A program made the translations under genes and the position numbers. A DNA stretch of 64,000 bases from Krasilnikovozyma curviuscula. Its lineage: Eukaryota; Basidiomycota; Tremellomycetes; Cystofilobasidiales; Mrakiaceae. Location of the stretch: NCBI GenBank assembly GCA_014825775.1, contig MVAQ01000083.1:19062-83061 (forward strand), given 5' to 3'. Of the stretch, positions 22,725 to 31,470 are shown in pieces. The notes under the pieces are model-generated. The model did no database searches and was not told the origin of the DNA. It saw only the letters and a list, made by a program, of their open reading frames with translations. Position 1 is the stretch's first letter. Each line of letters begins with the position of its first letter.

Positions 22725-23096
22725 CCCAGGATATCTCTTCTCCTGCTAGTTGTCGATGGTCGGCGGACGCTGGCGGCTCAACTTTGTTTCTCGGGCACAG
22801 CGCAATTCGACTTTTAAAAGATGCACCACCATTCTTGCGGCGGTGATTCTAAAATCGAATGGAGGTTCAGGCCACCCAAGCCCTATCTACGCCTACCAGC
22901 TCAATCACAACTCTAATTGGATATACACTAGCAAGCATTCGTTAGGAGCATCTCCTTGAACTTCGTTCTCGCTCCCCAACATCACCAACTCTTCAGCGCT
23001 TTCAAGTTGAAAGAGCGTCATGAACCGCAGGAATCAGAACTCATTAGTCGACTTCCTTCATAAATGTAGATTTCTGCTTTTGCTTAAGTATCTTCA
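22725..23096. promoter_or_regulatory. Region between the RhoGEF gene and gene N
   Basis: It probably contains the missing 5' exon of the RhoGEF gene and the promoter of the gene at 23097. It holds the near-palindrome at 22810-22821. Confidence 0.4.
22810..22821. promoter_or_regulatory. Degenerate palindrome site, ACTTTTAAAAGA
   Basis: One mismatch from ACTTTTAAAAGT. It lies in the region between the divergent RhoGEF gene and gene N. Confidence 0.35.
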
Positions 23097-25561
23097 ATGG
23101 TTGGACTCATTCTCTTGATTCCTTTTTACCAGCCGTACAGGATGCAGCACAGTTTCAGTAAGAGCTGTTCTTCTTTCCCAGTCCGGTTCTTGCTGACGAG
23201 TTATACATTCCGTGAAATTCACAGACAAGAGAGTAGGAAGAGGAGAACTCATCCACGAAAGGTGTATTCAGACTCTACTACAGATACTGATACAATGTGA
23301 GTGTCACTTCAGCTTATTCAATCTCGATCACAGGTATTCTAGCTCAAGCGTGCCTCCTGCTCCCACAGCGACTCTGTAATAACACCCGGATTCCAGACAA
23401 TCATGGACAATGTGGAACTTCGGGAATTCTCAACATCAGTCGGTAGTGAAACGGGTAAGCTGGAACTTCGGAAGTTGATTGATGGTGCATGCGGCGGACT
23501 TTGACTCCACGCCCGCCCCCTTCCGCTGTCTTTCATCCACTTTATCAGGCGCCTCTGAATTCAAAGTGAGATGTTCTCGTACAAGATTGAAACAGAAAGA
23601 ATCAGCTGCTGCCAGAATTACAGAGTCCCAACTCGTCATTTCAGCGAGAGACACCAACAAAATATTTCTCTACTTCAACTTGAACCCAAACCGCACTGTA
23701 CCTGAAGGTCAGCCAATTATTCTTCTTTTTTTTTTTCAAACAAACGCTTACTGAAAATCTGAATGTTTGAATTTTTTAGATGAACGGTTTTCGGTCTACC
23801 TCAAGATCAAGTACCTTCATCGCACCAATCTCCCTGAAGAAACAAGGTACCTCTCGTCAGATGGTTACGAAGTAAACGACATCTCATGGTGGCATTCTAG
23901 ATCTGAGTGCTTCGAATCATACGAACTTGAGCTCAAAGATACCAAGCAGGCTGGTGCAGTGAAAAGCGAATTTATCCAGACTTGCTCGGAGGTACTGCTC
24001 AAGGACATCAAGACAAAGGATCAAAATAGTCGCTCAGAGCTCATCTTGTAGGTGAATCTTGTGTTTATCTATTCTTCACAGATCTGACGTGTATGCACAT
24101 ATAGCTTGGCCCAAGTGCTAGTTCTCTCGAACTACGGACATGTTTACGAGGCTTACGGCAACCCCTGGACCATGGTGAGATTCTCTTCGGAATTCCTGCC
24201 CTATTGACTTTGATCTGAATCTTTATCTTCATTTTTTCATTTTCCCAGTTAAGGGTCAGTGTCGTATAAATCTGTTGGATCCGTTTACGTGCCGGTTGTG
24301 ACTGACGCTGTGTCAAAACTTCTACTCGCATTCCATAGTCTGATCCACAGTTGGGAACCCGGTGAGCTTCAAATCTTTCAATTAAGAGGAAATAGTATTC
24401 TTATTCAATTATTTTTACTTCCTTTCCTTTTTCGACAGGTACTCTGACGCTGGATGCTGGGATTTATCCGTGCCTTCAGAACAAAAGCAGGCGCCAGGGA
24501 GGTTGGGTCTTCAGTACGCTCATAGGGACCTCTTCTCAGCTCATTTATCAGGAGAAGATGTTGCTTCTGTGAACATCACAAAGCTAGCTTCTCATGTTGG
24601 TATTATTCACTCGGTGCTGGAATCTCCCTTGAAACGACAGTTCCTCACCCCACCAATTCATCAGCAAACTCCAACATACGGAAACGATCACCTACTTCGA
24701 TTTTGGGGTAGCGAGTATCGCGGCTCCCGCTCTAACTTAGGTCTCTTGGCTGAATGCCAAGGTCTATGGATGAAGCGACTTGACGGTGAATTCCACACAT
24801 TGGTCTTTGTCCAAAGATGTGTTCGCGAAGCTTGCGAAGTCTGGCAAGAGAATCACCAATACAACCGACTTGTGGATCCATTTGTCTTTATCCAACAACT
24901 CGAGCGACGTGCTGCCTTGCTCAAGTACTACTTTGACCATCCCACCACCCGCCGTCAAGTGTTTTACCTCGCTGCCAACCTCACCTGCTGCATTAAGTCA
25001 CACCCTGTTACTGCACACTGCTCTATGGACTATAGCACAGCAAAGCGTTTGCTAGATGATGTGGACAGACAGAAGTCAGAGATTATTTTCGACCGTAATG
25101 GTAATATCAAGTACCTCGGCATCCGGTCTTCAACACATGACCCACTGATCATTGCTGAACGCCTCTATGTTCTCGCACGCATCGTCTTCTTATATCGCGT
25201 GCCTTATTACCACATCCTCCCTTGGGTTCTGCGGCCTTATCTGGAGATGTATGACGTTGAAGACCACGATAACAAGGAATGCGACGAGGAGGTTGAATTG
25301 CAGCGGTTGCTCCTCATCATTCATTCCATCAGCATCGAGGCATATGCTCAGGCATGTGTTGAGTTGGACTTTGGGGAGATGATGCGTCAGCAAGAAAATC
25401 TGCAAATCGAAGACAAGGTCGTATTCAATACTTTGAAATGTTTTCTACCTGTGCGTAGTTGCGTAGTAAATTTTCACTGTCGCTTTAGTCTTCTGTTGCT
25501 GATATCCTCTCATACACAGGACTACCTTCAACCAGAGCTACAGCCTCTTTTCCCATTTTAA
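23097..25561 (+). CDS. Large unrecognised protein (gene N)
   Basis: I do not recognise a family. About eight exons read in phase. The start may be 23097 or the in-frame ATG at 23142. An N-terminal basic stretch (RQESRKRRTHPRK) is followed by DNVELREFSTSVGSETGASE, RITESQLVISARDTNKIFLY and a Tyr/Trp-rich part (GYEVNDISWWHSRSECFESY). A long C-terminal exon (24454-25450) is helical and rich in charged residues (HTLVFVQRCVREACEVW, EERLYVLARIVFLYRVPYYH-like segments). It has no signal peptide or convincing membrane helix. The stretch 24178-24349 is best read as one intron joining NPWTM to LGTRYSDAGCWD, which avoids an apparent frameshift. The stop is TAA at 25559-25561. It is probably cytosolic. 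Confidence 0.65.
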
Positions 25562-25815
25562 TTAGAAGAGCAAATAGTTTTGATATACCTTTTTTCACAG
25601 TTCTTATCACAAGATATCCTTACTTTTGACATTTTTTCGTCCTGCGCAATGAGCTGAGAAGCCAGTACAAACGAAGAGTAAAATTAATTGGGAATGTATA
25701 TGATATATGGAGAGAAATAGAATCCCAAATCGCAACTTTCCAAATCTACAAAAAAAAAAGGTCCTGCGCTCTACAGAAAGCAGACACTGAAATAGGGAGT
25801 CGGATGCTCTCAACC

Positions 25816-27623
25816 TTAAATCAGCACCCCAAACCCAGCAGCGCCTACAAGTACCATCGCGACCAGGATCCTGCGCCATCCGTCATCGATTATCTGAAGA
25901 CGCCTGGGACTAGAAGAGACATGGGTCGCAGTTGGTGTTGAACCAGTTGAAGTTGCCTTGGGACTAGACGAGGTGGAGGCGGAAGGAGCAACATTTACAT
26001 TGGAGGTTTTCGCCGTATTATAAAGGAGAGCATCGATGATCTGTAAGTTACGTTCATGGCGAGAGTGATCAACTTCTGCTGTTGTTTTTGAGGAGAAAAC
26101 CAACCAATACTGAGAATATGGAACACTCACATGCAGTACACCGTTCTTCAAAAGCACGTCACTCCTCAAAACGTTCGCTGTGATGTTTGTTCCAGGAATC
26201 AGTAGCGAAGTTCCATTTCCTGAAGTAGTGTTTGAGCACATGTAACACCATGAGAGACGTTCACCGGAGGCGGTCGAGAGCTGCGCTGAACCGGAGAGGA
26301 TCGAGACATAGAGTGCTTGACCCATGAATATCTGGTGTATCCAAAAATAGGCATGAGATAGTTTCAAGAGAAGTTGAAAGAAAACCTAAAGTGCGTACAT
26401 GGTTCTTGGCCAAATTTTCCAACTTGTCGCTGCTCAACGCGCTGATATCTGTCTCATACTCGCTCGTAAACCCCTCATCAACAGGAGCAAAAATGGTAAA
26501 GCCTGTGGTGTCATTCCCTAAGAGGCTCGTCAAATTGCCTACTCCACCTAAGAAACTTTGGAATTTGTCCAACTTCGCCGTCGAGTTGTACAGCAGCGTA
26601 TCATTGAACGCTTCCGTCAGCGTCAGAGGGTAGTCAAGGACGGTGTCAATTTCTTGAATTCTAAGAGGGGTGACAGCAGCATTGGCTTCTCCTCCGATGA
26701 AGGTCGCGTTGGGCTTCGTCGATAAGTCCGAGAAGACGCCGGTCGCGCCTGAGGGTGATAAGGAAGCTCCGGTGGGGACGAAGAGATTGATTGGGTATGT
26801 CGAGTTTGTCGTTGAAAGGGCTGTCGTCAGAGTAATATGGCAATCCTAGAAAGAGTTAAAAAATAAAAATCAGTTCGACAGTCGTTATAGGTCGTTTAAA
26901 TTAACAAGGCGGTGAGCGAGAACCGGTCGATCTGAAACATTCTCCGGAGAATGGAGAGGATAAAGTTCGATAGGTGTCATGGAGTGGGCAAAGAGAATCT
27001 TCTTTGATAGAGAAATGGACGTTGGTGACGATCTTTCGAGGTGAGTGCGCACAATACGAACCTCCTGCAGTAGTGGGTGCAGAAGAGGACCTGCCCGAGA
27101 GGGCCGCTATTTGAGCTCGTCTCTCCTTTTCTCCACAACCCTTCTTTGTTCGTTTACCATAGAACATCTTTGGATATTTCAAGAACGCCTGAGAGAATAG
27201 AGAGGACTGGGGAAACACTCACATTTCCAATCGGAACATAGGAGGGGTTGATATTGGTGTTGGAGATGGTGTGGTACTTCATCAACTGAACAACATCAGC
27301 TGGCTCAGAAACAGCTGCCCAAGCTGCATCGGAAGGCTGCAGACAGAAGTTTCAGGTCAGAAAAGAGTTTGTCACTCGAGGCGTGTAATGATAAGGCGAA
27401 GAGCACGCACCGCAAGTAAGGTGAAGTTTCCAGACTCCATTTGGCCTAGCCAGTCTTGAGTAGACTGATCTGATTCTACAGCAGTGATGAATCCATTCAG
27501 TCGAGCAAGTCCCATTGTTCCCAGAGTCGAGAGAAACGTTGTGGTGAAGTTAGACGAAGGGGTAACTGCAGAGACAGACCGGCCGAACGCAAGAGCAGCA
27601 ACAGCTGAAGAGAAGGACACCAT
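25816..27623 (-). CDS. Secreted fasciclin (FAS1) protein with GPI-type C-terminus (gene O)
   Basis: The start at 27623 opens a signal peptide (MVSFSSAVAALAFGRSVSAV). FAS1 domain 1 includes FNGFITA-like helix text, GNFTLLA then PSDAAWAAVSEPADVVQLMK and YHTISNTN. Domain 2 includes FTIFAPVDEGFTSEYET, DKLENLAKNHV, ITANVLRSDVLLKNGVLHV and a following IIDALLYNT. FAS1 domains mediate cell adhesion and are often carried on GPI-anchored wall proteins in basidiomycetes. The C-terminus has a Ser/Thr/Pro-rich stalk and ends in a hydrophobic segment (ILVAMVLVGAAGFGVLI) with no cytosolic tail, as expected for GPI attachment. Several N-glycosylation sequons (NFT, NDT, NTT) are present. It sits between the two copies of the duplicated gene pair. 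Confidence 0.82.
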
Positions 27624-28257
27624 CTCGAAAAGCAGCAGAACCCAAGTACATTTACTAGATGGTCGTTGAGAAGGAAAATGGTGAGGGACATCCCTGCGCA
27701 GGCCAAAGCGTTGGGGTCCAATGAGCGGGGAGCCGAATGGGGGGCATGGCTAGGGGCCTGGGAAGATGCTTCAATCCAAGCGATACTGCTTCCCAGTAAT
27801 TATAGATAGGATGGATTAGACTATGAGTAACTGCTGAAGCGAGGAGAAGATCACTGTCGGCTCACAGAGCAGCTGCTGTAACACAAAATGAAACGCTTGA
27901 TGCGGACGATAGACCGAAAAGGCGTGGCAATGCACCAAAAGAACGGACCGAGGCTTTGAGCCTAGATAATAACACGATTGACTTGAGTAATTGGGGGTCC
28001 AACGAAGCTGTTTCAAGTTGCAGCCTGGATCGCCACCTCAACGCGACTATTTGCTCTGCGAGCAGCGCGGTTTCATCTGTAATGAAGGTACGTAGACCGC
28101 ATCGTATAAACGGGTGTAAGATAAAAACAGCCGAACAAAAAACACTATGTCCTTGGACTTTATTGCAAAGCTCAAAGCTGGAACAAAACCCCTATATACG
28201 CTGACATTTGGAAGTTTAAATAAAATAAAATCGTCACAGAGCGGCCATCATATCATA
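27624..28257. other. Intergenic region between FAS1 gene O and gene M
   Basis: It contains the FAS1 gene promoter and the 3' flank of gene M. Short open frames here lack splice or family support. No palindrome copy is seen. Confidence 0.4.
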
Positions 28258-29630
28258 CTAAAGCTCATTAGTTCTGTAAAAGTTCCCTTGTGGTGGAGGC
28301 ATTGTGTTTGGACCGTTCATCCCAGGACCAAAGTTCCCGTTGGTATCTTTTATGAACGAGGAGCACCAAACGCATGTCAATAGCGGAACTTTTCCACGAA
28401 TGACACTGCATCTTGCTACCACTTACTATACAAGATAGGTTCTGGATTATAACCAGGCGTTACTTGCTCTTTGACGTAGTAGCTGTCATTTTTGACAGGT
28501 GCTGGGGCGAAAGTATTGTTCTGGTATTCGGCGGCGGCACGAGCTTGTCTGCGTCTTCTGAGATACCAGAAGGCACCACCAGCGAGGAGTGCGATGATCA
28601 CCAGACCAGCAATCTTCGTGATAAATATTCCGTCAGTACCCTCCTACCTTTGAAGATGTGCAAGAGGGACACATGACTTACAGCAGCACCAGCGATGACG
28701 CCCTTGGAGATGACTCGTCCGCTTCCAAAGGCAAGTTTCTTGCTGGCCGCACTGAAGAGAGAAGAACACAATGTTTTTTTTTTTTTTTTTTTTTTTTCAA
28801 ATACAAGTTCTCACTTTGTACAACATTGGAAACTCACCAGTCGTCATTGTAGTCTAAGCTCATAACGTATGATCGCACATCGCAAATATAAAGAAAAAAA
28901 AGAAAAACAGTCAGCAAGAATTGCAGCAAATACTGGTTCATTTGGGTCTCACACGAAGGAAGAACTTACAAGTTTTATACTGGGACTGGGAAATACTGTC
29001 TACTGTGACCCCATCACCTTCAGTGAGGGTGAACGTCGCAGATGAGCAAGCAAGGCACTGGCAAGCCACAAGAGAAAATGGAGAAGGATCAAGTTTCAGT
29101 AACCAATTCGAGAAACATTTGTTATAAGTAAAGCCTTTCTTCACCTTTTGAGCTTGTGAGTAAGTAGTAGAAGCACAGTTGCCTGTGAATTGGAAAGTGT
29201 CAGCCCGATCACATCAACTGAATAGACTGCTGCCGTTCTGTTCAACGAGTTGGCAATTTACATTCCCAGAAGTTGAGAGGGTTACTGAGATCTAAAGCAC
29301 AGTATGCATTGGCCGCTTTGACAGCGGTGAGGGAGTCACATTGAGTGCACTATGTATCAACCACCCAACGAGCGTCCAAGATGTCCAGGTTAACAATCAC
29401 AATAGCTTGATGACAATAGTAAAAGGTAGCACGACTCACAACTCCGACAGTCCAGTGCACTCCAATATTGTAGTAGTACCAGTTGTCTTCATGGCGCAAA
29501 ATAATAACAGGTTTAGAAGGTTGTTTGATCAATAGAGACAAAGAGCAAACGGACATGTGGTCGTTACAGCTTTTACCAACGTTGCAACAAGTACGACAGC
29601 AAGTCCTACCGTGGTTGTGGTTGAAAACAT
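28258..29630 (-). CDS. Cys-rich single-pass surface protein (gene M)
   Basis: The start at 29630 gives a signal peptide (MFSTTTTVGLAVVLVATLVK). The ectodomain WYYYNIGVHWTVGV aligns with SYTNVSxEW of genes F and J. The cysteines follow C-x2-C-x12-C-x12-C-x-C-x9-C-x2-C (CTQCDSL..., CNC, CLAC), and the last is on a 16-nt micro-exon (28838-28853). The Ser/Thr stalk is almost absent. The helix (SKGVIAGAA, then GLVIIALLAGGAFWYL) is followed by RRRRQAR and a cytoplasmic tail with PEPILY and a Gly/Asn/Pro-rich end. Intron positions and phases match gene J. The intron at about 28757-28837 holds a 24-nt homopolymer. It is divergent from the membrane-protein gene at 30215. Function unknown. Confidence 0.76.
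28774..28797. repeat. T24 homopolymer inside a gene M intron
   Basis: An uninterrupted run of 24 T on the plus strand (A on the coding strand). It lies between the micro-exon and the exon that starts the membrane segment. Confidence 0.9.
28838..28853 (-). other. 16-nt micro-exon of gene M
   Basis: On the coding strand ACTACAATGACGACTG lies between an AG acceptor and GTGAGT. It enters in phase 1, leaves in phase 2 and encodes YYNDDC. It has the same length and phase as in genes F and J. Confidence 0.65.
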
Positions 29631-30214
29631 TGCTTAATGAGATGATGGAGAGATTATGTCCTTGAATCGCAGGGGGAGATTGGTGGAGTAGTTTGGGAGG
29701 GAAAATACAGATCGTCCCCTACTTTATACATCTATTTATACGCTTCGCATTGACACTTAGTCTTGTCGATCGACCATTGAATGCAGCATGAGCATCGCTT
29801 TCGATTTTTGAATGGGCGAATGGTCGCTTTATCTCTTCAGATATCTAGCACACAGATCGCCACCGCATCTGATCAAAACAACATTGAACAGCCGCTTTGA
29901 CAGAAATAGCCTGTTACGCCAGTGGTAATAATGAATAGGACTTCTAAAGAAAGCGTGGAGTCTGGATCCTGTGTTAAGTTCTGATCAGTTTTAAAGCCTG
30001 GGCGGGGTGTCCCTGGCAGTCTGTGATCGACTTGTGAAAGTGCCCCTCATCGCCACCTCCTCCCTGAATAGACCCAACAAATTTGTCAACAAGTCGACGA
30101 TCCTGGATAACAGGAGGAATACCTTAAAAAGGCCAGTGTAGAGGGCTTCTTTTAAGTTTATTTCGCTTCTCCAGTTCGGTGCAGTAACGCAACAACAAAA
30201 CGACACACAAAATC
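29631..30214. promoter_or_regulatory. Divergent promoter of the M-L pair
   Basis: This 584-nt region lies between two divergent start codons. It contains a degenerate palindrome, ACTTGTGAAAGT, at 30030-30041. No gene is seen. Confidence 0.45.
30030..30041. promoter_or_regulatory. Degenerate palindrome site, ACTTGTGAAAGT
   Basis: One half-site GAAAGT is intact and the other is changed (ACTTGT). It lies 173 nt upstream of the start at 30215, in the position that corresponds to the three strong copies upstream of gene I. Confidence 0.4.
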
Positions 30215-31159
30215 ATGTCTGTGGGCCTGTTCTCGCCAGGTTGCAGCGCTCGAGGAGCAATGTATATACTACTTCTCTTGTCATCAATGGGAGTTGCACT
30301 AGGGCCAGTATTGGTATACATTGCATTTGTAGGTGTATTTTCTCTATTTTTCCGTGAATTGCAGAGGTACTTATTAACTTTCCCTTTAACTGGTAAACAG
30401 GAAACAGACTACGCATACGACACTTCTGGGCCGTCCCCCGCTGTCATAGGATCACTATTGGTTGGAATCATCACTTGGTTATTTGCAGTTATTGTGTGAG
30501 TATAGTAACGCCAAAACCGATACCTTGCAAGATTGCCGGCATGCGCCATAGGGAGCTGATTGCGGCCGCTATTTCACCTGTTAGGCTGTCCGGAGGATGC
30601 TGCTGCCCGTTGTCGTTTCCAAATATGATGACCGAGACAATTATGCTTTCGATTCTGGAAATCGCATGTTTAGGTGAGAGTTTTTGCGTGACAGCCCTCT
30701 GTGGGTTCCATTAGCCGTTGATCTGAGATATTTGTTTGATTCCTCTGGTAGGCCTGGGTATCTACTGGGCATCCGCAGGTATCTTTCAGTTGATGGTAGC
30801 GCCTGTATTTGCTGCAATCTGGATGTCCGTTATCCTAGGGCTGATCGTCAAAGCAGGCCGCAAGCCAATCAAAGGGGCGAGTACTTTCCACCTTCGTATA
30901 ACTTAAAAATGTGACACTGACATCTACTATCTAGGCTTGGGGGAAAAGTACTCTTAGTGTCATGTCAGAGGTCCCTGTAGCTTCCAACTTCTACCCACTC
31001 AGCTATCCGCAACCAGGAGGCTACCAAAACAATGCGGTGTCGCAGCAACATCCTCAATTCACACCCCTTCTACCACAACATCATCAGCAACAACAATGGC
31101 AACATCAGAACCCGTCACCATTTTATATGCCTGGTCAACAGGCGTATCGTGTTAATTGA
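30215..31159 (+). CDS. Small multi-span membrane protein with a Gln-rich tail (gene L), paralogue of gene I
   Basis: MSVGLFSPGCSARGAMYILL opens the first membrane segment. Later exons encode AVIGSLLVGIITWLFAVIV, SGGCCCPLSFPNMMTETIML and IFQLMVAPVFAAIWMSVILG, so about four helices. The cytosolic tail starts AWGKSTLSVMSEVPVASNFY and becomes Gln/His-rich (about 31060-31150). Each exon has its equivalent in the gene at 17978-18949. The last intron (30877-30934) begins GCGAGT instead of GT; gene I has GTGAGT at the same phase-0 position, and the GT 4 nt downstream would break the frame. The exact end of exon 1 is uncertain. Function unknown. Confidence 0.73.
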
Positions 31160-31470
31160 GGAAGTCCAAGTCAGGTACTAATTTTTCATCTGATTCAGCT
31201 TTCATATCAGTGTTCCTTCTAGATCATATATTACTCTTCTATGATTATTAAATATGAGTTTTGGGCAGCGATGCTAAACCAGATATGATCAAGTGCAAGC
31301 GTTGCTCACTGACAGAATCAGCCGCTCCCGCCACAACCCCTCGACGCGTGTAAAAAAATCGCGTACTGCGACGACCTCTCGTCCCTCTCGCAAACCAAAG
31401 CCCCGCCTTTCACACCAGCTCACACCCCGTCAGCGCATTTGTACTAAAGTCCTTCTCGAGGGCCATCAAT
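31160..31470. other. Short intergenic region upstream of POL2
   Basis: 311 nt between gene L and the POL2 start. It contains no palindrome copy, unlike the promoters to its left. Confidence 0.4.

Larger units (their letters stand above)
28258..31159. repeat. Duplicated divergent gene pair, copy 2 (genes M and L)
   Basis: Gene M (minus, paralogue of J) and gene L (plus, paralogue of I) are head to head. Exon counts and intron phases agree with copy 1. The three palindromes of copy 1 are reduced to one degenerate site at 30030. Confidence 0.65.

Noticed and set aside
24178..24470. Apparent frameshift in gene N between NPWTM and the long last exon
   Set aside because: One intron from GTGAGA at about 24178 to a CACAG acceptor near 24349, plus the next intron, restores phase (TM then LGTRYSDAGCWD).
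28774..28797. The T24 run as a poly(A) tail of a retrocopy
   Set aside because: It sits inside an intron of gene M; no target-site duplication or inserted gene adjoins it.
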